Below are positions 15,514-24,073 of a stretch of 64,000 nt of DNA, piece by piece. The position numbers and the translations under genes are program-made. This DNA comes from Cognatitamlana sp035818475. GTDB taxonomy: Bacteria > Bacteroidota > Bacteroidia > Flavobacteriales > Flavobacteriaceae. The DNA lies in the NCBI RefSeq assembly GCF_035818475.1, contig NZ_JAYMGV010000001.1:806001-870000 (forward strand), in the 5' to 3' direction. Numbering within the stretch: position 1 is the first letter of the stretch; the number at the start of each line of letters is the position of its first letter. The notes beneath the pieces were generated by a model, which was not told where the DNA came from, ran no database searches, and was given only the letters and a program-made list of their open reading frames with translations.

Positions 15514-16101
15514 TTAAGAGTTTATGAAATCTTTAACCTGTTTACAGGCCTCTTCAAGAGCGCTATCCAAATCATCATTGGTAATAATAGTATCAAACAA
15601 AGGTGCTGTTGCCAATTCTGCTGAAGCTTTTGCTACCCGCATATTGATTTTATCTTCGCTTTCTGTTTTTCGCTTTTTCAAACGGATTTTTAACTCATCA
15701 ATGCTTGGAGGCTTTACAAAAACCGCTAATGTTTCATCCGGAAACTTACGTTTAATACGCAATCCGCCTGAAACATCAATATCAAAAATCACATTTTTAC
15801 CTTTGGCCCAAATACGTTCAACCTCGGTTTTTAGTGTACCGTAAAAGTTATCACGGTATACTTCTTCCCATTCTAAAAACTCGTCATTCTTGATTTTGTT
15901 TTTAAAGGCTTTAGCTGATAAAAAATAGTAATCTTTTCCATCTTCTTCGGTACCTCTTTTTGCTCTTGATGTAGCGGAAATAGAAAACTCTAAGTTTAAA
16001 TCTTCTATTCCCAACAAGTGCCTTACTATAGTTGTTTTCCCTGAGCCGGAAGGTGCTGAAAACACTATTAATTTTCCTTGTTTATGTTCTTTATTTTCCA
16101 A
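15514..16101 (-). CDS. gmk: Guanylate kinase
   Basis: Gmk phosphorylates GMP to GDP. 195 residues with the P-loop SAPSGSGKTTIVRHLL near residue 16, the GMP-binding segment FSISATSRAKRGTEEDGKDYYF, and the lid region RLKKRKTESEDKINMRV. It lies between yicC and nadD, all on the minus strand, and is probably co-transcribed with them. Confidence 0.96.
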   Translation of the reverse strand: MENKEHKQGKLIVFSAPSGSGKTTIVRHLLGIEDLNLEFSISATSRAKRGTEEDGKDYYFLSAKAFKNKIKNDEFLEWEEVYRDNFYGTLKTEVERIWAKGKNVIFDIDVSGGLRIKRKFPDETLAVFVKPPSIDELKIRLKKRKTESEDKINMRVAKASAELATAPLFDTIITNDDLDSALEEACKQVKDFINS

Positions 16102-16186
16102 AAACTATCTTAGTATTAGTTGTGGTCTCATTTGGTTTAACCTGACATGGAGAATCATTAAACATGTACTGAATGATTCGTTATAA

Positions 16187-17044
16187 TTAGAGCACATTCA
16201 ATAATTGTTCCTTAATTTTCTCCAATTCATCTTTCATTTGAACTACCAATTGTTGCATGGGGGCATAATTACTTTTAGAACCTATAGTATTAATTTCCCT
16301 TCCCATTTCCTGACTGATAAATCCGAGTTTTTTTCCGTTGGAGTCTTTTGAGTTCATGGACTCTGTAAAATAATCCAGGTGGTTTTTTAAACGAACTTTT
16401 TCTTCAGTAATATCAAACTTCTCAATATAATACACCAGCTCTTGTTCAAACCTGTTTTCATCATATTTTTCCCTAAGCTCTTCTACGCCTTTCAATAAAC
16501 GTTCTCTTACACCTTCAATACGCTCGGGATCCATGGCAATAACCTGTTCTAAAAGCTTTTCAATAGCCACAGTGCGCTCATTAAAATCTTGCTCTAAAAC
16601 TTTACCCTCGTTTAGCCTGTGATTAATTAAATCGTTTACAGCCTTATTCATTTCAACCTCTATAGTTTGCCACTCGGTCTCATCAATCTCTTCTCTTACT
16701 GTACTTATAGCATCGGGAAAACGTACGGCCATTTTTAACAGATCTATGTCGTTGCCGTAAACTACATCTTTTAATTGCGCCATATACTGTTTAACTACGG
16801 GAGCGTTTATTTGAGAGGATGTATCTTCAGCAGTAGCTTCAACATATATGGAAAAATCTATTTTTCCTCGAACCAGTTTATCTGCAAGAACTTTTCGTAT
16901 GGATAGTTCCTTTTCTCTGTAAATGGAAGGCATTCTTGCATTTAAATCTAAATTTTTACTGTTTAAAGATTTAAGTTCAATAGTAACTTTTTTTGTGGGT
17001 AATTGCAAAACAGATTTTCCGTAACCTGTCATTGAATATATCAT
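16187..17044 (-). CDS. YicC/YloC family endoribonuclease
   Basis: Started at MIYSMTGYGKS, the conserved N-terminus; an upstream in-frame ATG at 17068 would add eight residues that do not match the family. The 285-residue product has the YicC N-terminal domain (ELKSLNSKNLDLNARMP) and the C-terminal DUF1732 signature (RLKNHLDYF, then KKLGFISQEMGREINTIGSK). E. coli YicC is an RNase implicated in sRNA turnover. First gene of a yicC-gmk-nadD operon. Confidence 0.92.
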   Translation of the reverse strand: MIYSMTGYGKSVLQLPTKKVTIELKSLNSKNLDLNARMPSIYREKELSIRKVLADKLVRGKIDFSIYVEATAEDTSSQINAPVVKQYMAQLKDVVYGNDIDLLKMAVRFPDAISTVREEIDETEWQTIEVEMNKAVNDLINHRLNEGKVLEQDFNERTVAIEKLLEQVIAMDPERIEGVRERLLKGVEELREKYDENRFEQELVYYIEKFDITEEKVRLKNHLDYFTESMNSKDSNGKKLGFISQEMGREINTIGSKSNYAPMQQLVVQMKDELEKIKEQLLNVL

Positions 17045-17193
17045 AAACGCATGTATTAAGTTATGCAAAGGTAATTAAAACCTAAGGTATAGAAAATAGA
17101 TTAAAGGCACTTAAAAAAATACTTTAAAAACAATAAATAGGTTTTAAATACAGAGATAGATATTTTTACAGCATTAAAATTTAAAGATTATAA

Positions 17194-18303
17194 ATGAAAA
17201 CGATTAAGCATTTAGGAATTATTGTTACTGGATTATTAATAGTTGTGGCATGTAAAGATAAAAAGACTGAAACTAATGAGACAGAAGCAACTATGTCCAA
17301 CAAAGTTTCTCAAGATAAGACAGACCATATCAAAACCAATCCGCCAAACGGCATGATTTGGATTCCCGGAGGTTCTTTTATGCAAGGCGCTGTTCCTCAT
17401 GATAACATGGCCATGCAACAGGAAAAACCTCAGCACCCGGTTACTGTAGATGGTTTTTTCATGGATATTACTGAAGTTACTAATGCACAGTTTTCAAAAT
17501 TTGTTGAAGAAACAGGTTATATAACTATAGCTGAACGTGAAATTGACTGGGAAGAAATGAAAAAGCAACTTCCTGAAGGCACGCCTAAACCTCATGATAG
17601 TATTTTACAACCGGGATCCTTATTATTTAAAAAATCAAAATCGTCGTTACCCAATTTATATGATTTTTCACAATGGTGGCAATGGTCTATTGGTGTCAAC
17701 TGGAGACACCCCAGTGGGCCTAAAAGCACCATTGAAGGGAAAGAAAACCACCCTGTTGTTCATGTGAGTTTTGAAGATGCTGAAGCGTATTGTAAATGGG
17801 CCGGAAGGCGTTTACCTACTGAAGCCGAGTGGGAGTATGCTGCGCGTGCTAATAAAAACAATACCACTTATTTTTGGGGAGACGACAAATCTCAGCTTTC
17901 TAAAATGGTGAATAGTTGGGAGGGTGAATTCCCCGTGGGAAATACTTTAGAAGATGGTTTTGAAAGAACTGCTCCGGTTAAATCTTATTTGCCAAACGAT
18001 TTTGGCCTTTTTGATATGGCGGGTAATGTTTGGGAGTTCACATCAGATTGGTACAATCTAAGATATTATGATGAACGTGCTACATCAAATACTGCAGCAA
18101 TTAACCCAACAGGAGCAACCAAACCCTATAATCCCAACAATCCTTATATAGAAGAAAAAGTGATTAAAGGTGGATCTTTTTTATGTAGCGATTCTTATTG
18201 TGCCAGTTATAGAGTATCATCTAGAATGGGTACAAGTTTAGATTCTTCTTCAGAGCATGTAGGGTTTAGAACTGTTGCTACACCAGAAATGCTTATAAAG
18301 TAA
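17194..18303 (+). CDS. Formylglycine-generating enzyme (sulfatase-modifying factor) lipoprotein
   Basis: 369 residues with a lipoprotein signal (LLIVVACKD). The FGE/SUMF1 fold is marked by MIWIPGGSFMQGA, the WAGRRLPTEAEWEYAARA motif and, near the C-terminus, the paired active-site cysteines in GGSFLCSDSYCASYRVSSR. FGE uses copper and oxygen to convert a sulfatase Cys to formylglycine. Both cysteines being present separates it from the many FGE-fold proteins lacking activity. The sulfatase at 20520-22085 carries the matching CxPSR target and is a likely client. Confidence 0.9.
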   Translation: MKTIKHLGIIVTGLLIVVACKDKKTETNETEATMSNKVSQDKTDHIKTNPPNGMIWIPGGSFMQGAVPHDNMAMQQEKPQHPVTVDGFFMDITEVTNAQFSKFVEETGYITIAEREIDWEEMKKQLPEGTPKPHDSILQPGSLLFKKSKSSLPNLYDFSQWWQWSIGVNWRHPSGPKSTIEGKENHPVVHVSFEDAEAYCKWAGRRLPTEAEWEYAARANKNNTTYFWGDDKSQLSKMVNSWEGEFPVGNTLEDGFERTAPVKSYLPNDFGLFDMAGNVWEFTSDWYNLRYYDERATSNTAAINPTGATKPYNPNNPYIEEKVIKGGSFLCSDSYCASYRVSSRMGTSLDSSSEHVGFRTVATPEMLIK

Positions 18304-18304
18304 A

Positions 18305-18461
18305 AGAATCTATCTGAAAAGTTTATTGATTGTATCTTGTGTCATTCAGAGCAAAGCGAAGAATCTTATGTATTTGAGTATAATGAGCATTATGATCTCA
18401 ATGATTCGTTACTCGCAGACAGGCTCATTCTGTTCTGAATGACGCATTTCAGATAGGTTCT
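18305..18461. repeat. Composite palindromic intergenic repeat, copy C
   Basis: Outer arms AGAATCTATCTGAAA (18305-18319) and TTTCAGATAGGTTCT (18447-18461) pair with one mismatch. Inside are the core GTCATTCAGAGCAAAGCGAA then GAATCTTATG, and a right-hand TTCTGAATGAC that pairs with it. It occupies the spacer between convergent genes. Confidence 0.7.
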
Positions 18462-18497
18462 TTTATTTATTCAGTGTTTAAGTTTTTTAATCCCAAA

Positions 18498-19256
18498 TTA
18501 GAGAAAGAACGTAGCTCCTAAGCGGATCACATTAATCTCATTTGTGAAATTTGGCCCCCAGAAAATATTAGCCAAAAACTTATTTGGAACAAAAACATGG
18601 TTTAAATTAAATTCTCCCCACCATACAGCCTTCCATGTTGAATTGGTATTCATAAATATGGGAGAGGGGTTAATAAACAGAAACGTTCTTTTACTAAAGG
18701 AGTAGCTGGCATTGAATTGCAATCCAATTCCATTACCTGAAAACTTAAGTTCGTCAGGAATCAGATTTGTAGAAGGCTTTGTAACGTGTACATAGCTAAT
18801 CCCTGGGAAAATTGCCAGTTTAGGCGTTAACACAAATCCAAATACATTCCCTACCGCAATAGACCAGGAACTGGTACCTAAACCATTCTCAAAAGATCCC
18901 GTTGGAACCGTTATATCTGTAAACGGTGCAATAGCAATAAATTTTTTACTGATATTTCTTTTGACTACGCTAAAATATCTTAATCTGGCGTCACTGACTC
19001 CAAACTTATTGGTTCTGTCATTATGCATAAATGGTACTTCTGCCAATACTAAATTATCAGGATTGAAAGCATACCTAACATTAAAACGCATACCATAAAG
19101 GTTTTGCCCTTTTGAAAATGACGACTCTAAATTGGCATTAACCTGGGTATACAGGTTTGTGGGTTTTGAGGCATCTACATCTTTTTCTTCTTCCTGGGCT
19201 ACAAGTGTTAAATGGAAGCATAGAACTGCTAAAATGGTAAAGAATAGGTTTTTCAT
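18498..19256 (-). CDS. Outer-membrane beta-barrel-like secreted protein
   Basis: 252 residues, signal peptide ending at LVAQE (about residue 20). The mature protein shows alternating amphipathic strands with aromatic girdles (AVWWGEFNLNHVF, FLANIFWGPNFTNEINVIRLGATFFL) and ends in Leu after a Phe-rich strand, typical of outer-membrane barrels. It resembles small transporter-like barrel proteins (phenol-degradation/meta-pathway type). No specific ligand can be inferred. Confidence 0.6.
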   Translation of the reverse strand: MKNLFFTILAVLCFHLTLVAQEEEKDVDASKPTNLYTQVNANLESSFSKGQNLYGMRFNVRYAFNPDNLVLAEVPFMHNDRTNKFGVSDARLRYFSVVKRNISKKFIAIAPFTDITVPTGSFENGLGTSSWSIAVGNVFGFVLTPKLAIFPGISYVHVTKPSTNLIPDELKFSGNGIGLQFNASYSFSKRTFLFINPSPIFMNTNSTWKAVWWGEFNLNHVFVPNKFLANIFWGPNFTNEINVIRLGATFFL

Positions 19257-19448
19257 TTTTTTGAATTTTGAATTTTGAGTTTTGAGTTTTGATTAATGTA
19301 CGGTTCGTTATTTTTAAAAATTGTGATATTATAAAAATAGGCATTTTTTTTACTTAAAAGAATAAATTTTGAAACTCTACAAAAAGAATTTAATCCCTAA
19401 GCTCATTAATTTGATGAGTAATAAAGTGAATTATAATTTCAGTAAGCT

Positions 19449-20372
19449 TTAATAAATACAAGAATCCGGTTTATCTTTAACATAATAGGACTTATAGTTT
19501 TTAGCTTTCTTATCCATACACCCACATAAGTCCAGCAGCTTAATATTTTTAAAGTCTATCGGGTGACTTTCTGCCTGCAATGCAATATAACCTTCAGGGA
19601 TAATATCCCCGGCTTTATTACTCCAAAGTTCAGTGGTCATTCCCCAATTTTCCCAGTTTTCTCCTTTGTAATACGTGTTGGGTTTGGTTACTCCTATCTG
19701 AGGAGATTTAAATTGGAATACCGTATCCTTCTCAACAATAAAGATCATGGATTCACCACCCATAACAACAGCCTCAGCATGTACCCATTGATCTCCAAAA
19801 TACGTTTTAGAACCTGAAGAAATACAATGCTTATAGTTTATAGTATCTCCCATAACAACAGCAGTACCTGGTGTGCAAACATTTGCTGTAGGCCTGTCTT
19901 TAGCATCACTTAAACCCCCAAGCAATTGTAGCTCTACAGAAACCGGAAAATTTTGATGGTACTCATTACTGGCTGCAGATTGTGAGTGTAGCATGATCCC
20001 GCTGTTTCTTACATTCCAATGTGCTCCGCCTTTGGTTTGCTCTCCTGTAAACCGGTAATCAAAACTGAGTTTATAATATGAGAATGGTTTGTTGTAATAT
20101 ATATGCCCGAATTTATTATCAAAACTTTTATAGTTATCATAACTGATTCTCAACATACTGTCTTCTACAACAAATGTTTCTTTATAATTATCATTGAGAT
20201 CCAGTCCGGATATTTTAATATCCCAACCGGTCAAATCCTTTCCGTTAAAAAGGGCTATCCACTCTTCCTTTTCAACATTTTTGTTTGACTTACAGCTTAT
20301 AATACATCCAAGTATTAAAAGAAATAGTATTGGATATTTTGAGTTGCTTAAACTGCAAAGAAAGGCTTTCAT
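19449..20372 (-). CDS. DUF1080 (3-keto-disaccharide hydrolase-like) lipoprotein
   Basis: 307 residues with lipobox CIISCKS. The DUF1080 jelly-roll domain is clear: EEWIALFNGKDLTGWDIKI, then LRISYDNY..., SFDYRFTG and NSGIMLHSQ. Members are known or thought to cleave 3-keto-glucosides or to bind sugars. A short C-terminal extension has a Cys pair (DLCGCMDKK). It is oriented the same way as the sulfatase upstream, from which it is separated by a strong palindrome. A role in polysaccharide breakdown is an inference. Confidence 0.82.
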   Translation of the reverse strand: MKAFLCSLSNSKYPILFLLILGCIISCKSNKNVEKEEWIALFNGKDLTGWDIKISGLDLNDNYKETFVVEDSMLRISYDNYKSFDNKFGHIYYNKPFSYYKLSFDYRFTGEQTKGGAHWNVRNSGIMLHSQSAASNEYHQNFPVSVELQLLGGLSDAKDRPTANVCTPGTAVVMGDTINYKHCISSGSKTYFGDQWVHAEAVVMGGESMIFIVEKDTVFQFKSPQIGVTKPNTYYKGENWENWGMTTELWSNKAGDIIPEGYIALQAESHPIDFKNIKLLDLCGCMDKKAKNYKSYYVKDKPDSCIY

Positions 20373-20458
20373 ACTGTTTGATTGCTATAGTTTTTTGTTT
20401 GTTTTTGGGCTAATATAAAACTAATTTATTACGCCCATAATGTTCTCCCAATACATTG

Positions 20459-20503
20459 TTTATATCACAAAGAAGGCTATCATAGCCTTCTTTGTGATAT
20501 AAA
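20459..20503. terminator. Perfect 21-bp inverted repeat downstream of the sulfatase
   Basis: The arms 20459-20479 and 20483-20503 are exact reverse complements (TATATCACAAAGAAGGCTA and its complement at the core) around the 3-nt loop TCA. It sits 17 bp after the sulfatase stop codon. There is no T run on either side, so it may terminate poorly, protect the mRNA 3' end, or be a repeat. Confidence 0.65.
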
Positions 20504-20519
20504 CTAAACTGAAAAGGTT

Positions 20520-22085
20520 TTATTTTAGTTCAATTTTTTGTGTTTTTTTATTGTAACTTTTTCCTCTAATTGCTTCAAACTTTGCAATCATATCTTCAAG
20601 TTTCTCTTTATGGGTTTCAGCCAAATTGTTTTGCTGCTGTATATCTTCTTTTAAATTATACAATTGAAAACCCTGAGCATTTCCTATTTCAATATTAACA
20701 TTTTTTATAACGGCAGGTCCATTGTATGGAGGAATCATAACCCAATCACCTGCTTTAAAGGCTGTTCTGGACGTGGCTTCGATAACCAATTCATCTCTTC
20801 CTTTATCTGATTTCCCAATAAAAGCATCTAACAGATTTTCACTGTCTCCAACTTTTAAGTCACTACCAACCAATTCTGCTAAAGACGTCAATAAATCCAT
20901 TTGACAAACTAAAGCATCTGAAACTGATGGTTGAATAGTCCCTTTCCAGTAAGTAAAAAATGGTACTCGTGTACCGGCTTCAAACAGGCTGTATTTACCT
21001 CCTCTTAATCCTCCGGCAGGTGTATGGTTTCCAAGTTTTTCTACAGCATCGTCATAATAACCGTCATTTAATACAGGGCCATTATCACTTGAGAATACAA
21101 TTAAAGTGTTTTCCAGCAAACCTTCTTCTTCCAGCGTTTTAATAAACTCACCTATGCACCAGTCTGCTTCAACAATAACATCGCCTCTGGGACCTAAGCC
21201 GGATGCCCCAACAAATCTTTCATGCGGTGTTCTGGGCACATGCGGTTGTTGCATAGCATAGTACAAAAAGAAAGGTTCGTTCTTATGTTTTTTTACATAG
21301 TCCTGAGCCTCTTTTAAGAAATGGTCGGCCATATCTTCATCTTTCCACTTGGCAGCCTCACCACCTTTCATAAATCCAATTCGGGGTATTCCGTTTACAA
21401 TACTACTATTGTGACCATGGTGCCATTTCATTTTTAGTAATTCCGGATTATCTTTACCATTTGGTTGTCCTTCAAAATTTTCTTTGTAACTAATCTCAAT
21501 AGGATCATCTGGATCTAATCCAACTACATTACCGTTCTCAATATATACCGTAGGTACTCTATCTTGAGTTGCCGCCATAATGTATGAATAATCAAAACCA
21601 ACTTCATTTGGCCCCGGGCTTACACGTTCATTCCAATTAACATTCCCCGTACCCAGACCTAGGTGCCATTTACCTACTATTCCTGTATGATAGCCTTTAG
21701 ACTTAAGCATTTTTGGAATAGTCATTTGGTCCGTTCCAATAATCAAAGGCGCTGTTCCCGGTAATATTTTAGCATTCTTTTCACGCCAGGGATATACCCC
21801 GGTAAGTAACGCATATCTGCTGGGGGTACAGGTTGCAGAAGACGCAAAACCATTTGTAAAACGCACGCCGCCATTTGCCAACTTGTCTAAATTAGGGGTT
21901 TTTAATTCTGTAGCACCATTAAAACCAACATCGCCATAACCTAAGTCATCTGTATAGATGACAATAATATTTGGAGGTGTTTTCTCTGTAGCGACTTTAT
22001 CTACATGTTCTTTTGCTTTTTCTTTACAACTTATATTCAAAAGCACCATAAGTGCTAATATTATAACTTGATTTAATTTTTTCAT
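20520..22085 (-). CDS. Sulfatase (type I, formylglycine-dependent)
   Basis: 521 residues with a lipoprotein signal (LLNISCKEK). The sulfatase core is complete: VIYTDDLGYGDVGFNG (metal ligands), SATCTPSRYALLTGVYP with the CxPSR motif whose Cys is converted to formylglycine, GKWHLG, HVPRTPHERF, and FSSDNGPVLN (metal-binding). S1-family sulfatases of this type hydrolyse sulfate esters of polysaccharides or aryl sulfates. The FGE at 17194 and DUF1080 gene at 19449 nearby suggest a small sulfated-glycan locus. Confidence 0.93.
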   Translation of the reverse strand: MKKLNQVIILALMVLLNISCKEKAKEHVDKVATEKTPPNIIVIYTDDLGYGDVGFNGATELKTPNLDKLANGGVRFTNGFASSATCTPSRYALLTGVYPWREKNAKILPGTAPLIIGTDQMTIPKMLKSKGYHTGIVGKWHLGLGTGNVNWNERVSPGPNEVGFDYSYIMAATQDRVPTVYIENGNVVGLDPDDPIEISYKENFEGQPNGKDNPELLKMKWHHGHNSSIVNGIPRIGFMKGGEAAKWKDEDMADHFLKEAQDYVKKHKNEPFFLYYAMQQPHVPRTPHERFVGASGLGPRGDVIVEADWCIGEFIKTLEEEGLLENTLIVFSSDNGPVLNDGYYDDAVEKLGNHTPAGGLRGGKYSLFEAGTRVPFFTYWKGTIQPSVSDALVCQMDLLTSLAELVGSDLKVGDSENLLDAFIGKSDKGRDELVIEATSRTAFKAGDWVMIPPYNGPAVIKNVNIEIGNAQGFQLYNLKEDIQQQNNLAETHKEKLEDMIAKFEAIRGKSYNKKTQKIELK

Positions 22086-22401
22086 GTTTATCTCGTTTTT
22101 GGTTTTTTGCAGATTAAAAATTCAAATATCCCGGCTTTTCTTTAAACAAATATCGCTGTTGGTTGTTTTATTGTCTCAAAGCGACCACGCAATATAGAAA
22201 AGAAGCCTGTATTTTTCATTTATTAGTTTATCTTTTTCTACTTGTTCTTAGCTATTACTATTTGTAATCCAATTAATACGAAATATGTTTATTTTATATT
22301 TAAAAATACGATGAAAAGCATTAAAATCAGGTAAAATGCATTTTATCCAAATTTATTTATTATCTTCGACCCGGATATAAACTATTATTATATAATTAAT
22401 T
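22086..22401. other. 316-bp divergent intergenic region
   Basis: Separates the sulfatase (minus) from the gene at 22402 (plus). A near-consensus -7 box TATCTTCG lies at 22361-22368. No reading frame or repeat is recognised. Confidence 0.45.
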
Positions 22402-23007
22402 ATGAAAAAAATTATCCTATTCACGTTAGTTTTAATGTCTTCCTATGTATTTGCTCAGGAAGCAAATGAATCTTCAAAAGAAGAAAAGTTCACCTATACA
22501 GAAAAAGGTCTAAGTCCCAGATCTATTGCTGTTAATTTAAAAGGAATGACAAAAACTGATCTTATAAACAAAGCAAGAGCATGGCGAATAGAAAAATTCA
22601 CTGAACCAAAAAATAAGGCAAAAGAAGATGACCATGATGACGACTATGATGATGAAACCGGAAAAAATAACAGTAAAAAAATTAACTTAAGAGGAAATGT
22701 CAATAATGCTATATGCTTAAATGAAGACTCTAAACGGACATGTGAAAATGCATTTATCTCTATAGATGTGATTATTGAGGACGGTACATACACCTTTAAA
22801 CCTAAAGATTTACTTTTTAGAACTACTTATGGAAAAAAGAAAGCTAAGGTTAAACTTAATTTTGACAAAACTGAGTTATATTCTGATAACAGAGAAATAA
22901 AAGCCGGTCATGAGCTTGTTCCTTCTCAATTAGAAGATTTGTTTAATAGTTTACATAAAAGTCTTTATAATTATATAACAGATCAGGAACAGGAAGACGA
23001 GTGGTAG
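22402..23007 (+). CDS. Secreted hypothetical protein (201 aa)
   Basis: Signal peptide ending at VFAQE (residue 18). The mature protein is highly charged, with an acidic stretch EDDHDDDYDDETGKN at about 75-90, and lacks recognised motifs. The phrase LINKARAWRIEKFTEP resembles DUF4468-like secreted proteins of Bacteroidota, but this is a weak impression. It is followed by a strong terminator. Confidence 0.6.
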   Translation: MKKIILFTLVLMSSYVFAQEANESSKEEKFTYTEKGLSPRSIAVNLKGMTKTDLINKARAWRIEKFTEPKNKAKEDDHDDDYDDETGKNNSKKINLRGNVNNAICLNEDSKRTCENAFISIDVIIEDGTYTFKPKDLLFRTTYGKKKAKVKLNFDKTELYSDNREIKAGHELVPSQLEDLFNSLHKSLYNYITDQEQEDEW

Positions 23008-23035
23008 ACTATAATTAAGATTTTATTTAGTAAAA

Positions 23036-23065
23036 CAAAGGCTTTCAAAAAATTGAAAGCCTTTG
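23036..23065 (+). terminator. Rho-independent terminator
   Basis: CAAAGGCTTTCA and TGAAAGCCTTTG form a perfect 12-bp stem with a 6-nt loop, 28 bp after the stop of the upstream gene, followed by TTGCT. Confidence 0.8.
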
Positions 23066-23405
23066 TTGCTAACATTTAAAGTGTTTTCTCCTTTGGTTAT
23101 AATACCTTCATCTATTATTTCCTTACCTAAAATATTATAGGTTTTGTAGATTCCATTAAAGCTTGGACATAATCGCTTAACAACCACTCAAATTTATCTT
23201 AAATCCTTACTAATTAGGTATTAGATAATTACAATAAAAAATTGGTTGAAATATAACTTTCTGTCATTTCAAAAAACAATTATTCCTTAAAAAAAATCAT
23301 GATAAAAATACAACAACTAAAACTCATCCAGAGTAATTATATTTAGTAATTTTCTATATATTCGTAATCTTATAATTACAATTTCCACCTTATAATTCTT
23401 ATTTT
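23066..23405. other. 340-bp intergenic region
   Basis: Holds no supported gene. On the minus strand at about 23085-23160 a short stretch can be read like a fragment of a T9SS C-terminal sorting domain (NGIYKTYNILGKEIIDEG), which may be a decayed remnant; this is weak. Confidence 0.3.
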
Positions 23406-24017
23406 ATGAAAAAACAACTTACTATTCTCTTAGTTTTCTTTTGTGCATCTTTAGTCTATTCACAAAAAATGAAGGTAGAAAATGGAGGCTTTGATTTTAT
23501 TAAAGATCAAAAAGAAATTAATGTCGAGTTTGTATATGACAATATGAAAATTAATAAAAAAAATCTTACCAATGATGAATATGTACAAGAGCATGCTGCA
23601 GATTTAGAAGAAAAAAAAGGAAAAGGAGAGGGAAAAGCTTGGAAGAAAAGTTGGATAGCGAGTAGAGAAATAATTTATGCTCCAAAATTTTTAGAGCTAA
23701 TGAACCAAGATTTATATGAAGAAAAAGGAATTTCTTTCAAAAAAGATTTAAGCAATGCTAAATACACACTTATTGTAGAAACTGTTTGGGTGTACCCAGG
23801 GTGGAATGTTGCTGTAATGAGGCAACCTGCAAAAGTAACTACATTATTAAAGTTTGTGGAGACTGCTAACAGAGATAATGTAGTATTGGAGATTACAAGT
23901 AAAAATGCGCCAGGGAACCGTTTTGGAGGCACCTTTAGTAATGAAGATAGAATTGGTGAAGGGTATGCAAAAACAGGAAAAACCTTGTCTAAATTAATTA
24001 TGAAAAAAGCCTTTTAA
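23406..24017 (+). CDS. Secreted hypothetical protein (203 aa)
   Basis: Signal peptide ending at LVYSQK (residue 19). The mature protein contains ISFKKDLSNAKYTLIVETVWVYPGWNVAVM and ends KTLSKLIMKKAF, a layout like other Bacteroidota secreted proteins of about 200 residues with unknown role. It converges on the FAD oxidoreductase gene and shares a bidirectional terminator with it. Confidence 0.65.
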   Translation: MKKQLTILLVFFCASLVYSQKMKVENGGFDFIKDQKEINVEFVYDNMKINKKNLTNDEYVQEHAADLEEKKGKGEGKAWKKSWIASREIIYAPKFLELMNQDLYEEKGISFKKDLSNAKYTLIVETVWVYPGWNVAVMRQPAKVTTLLKFVETANRDNVVLEITSKNAPGNRFGGTFSNEDRIGEGYAKTGKTLSKLIMKKAF

Positions 24018-24038
24018 ATTAACTTGAGGCAATAAAAA

Positions 24039-24073
24039 CAAAAAAGCGAATAATAAAATTATTCGCTTTTTTG
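24039..24073. terminator. Bidirectional terminator overlapping the FAD oxidoreductase stop codon
   Basis: A perfect 16-bp stem (CAAAAAAGCGAATAAT and complement) around loop AAA, with A and T runs at its base. It covers the 3' end of the minus-strand gene and closes the convergent pair. Confidence 0.85.
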
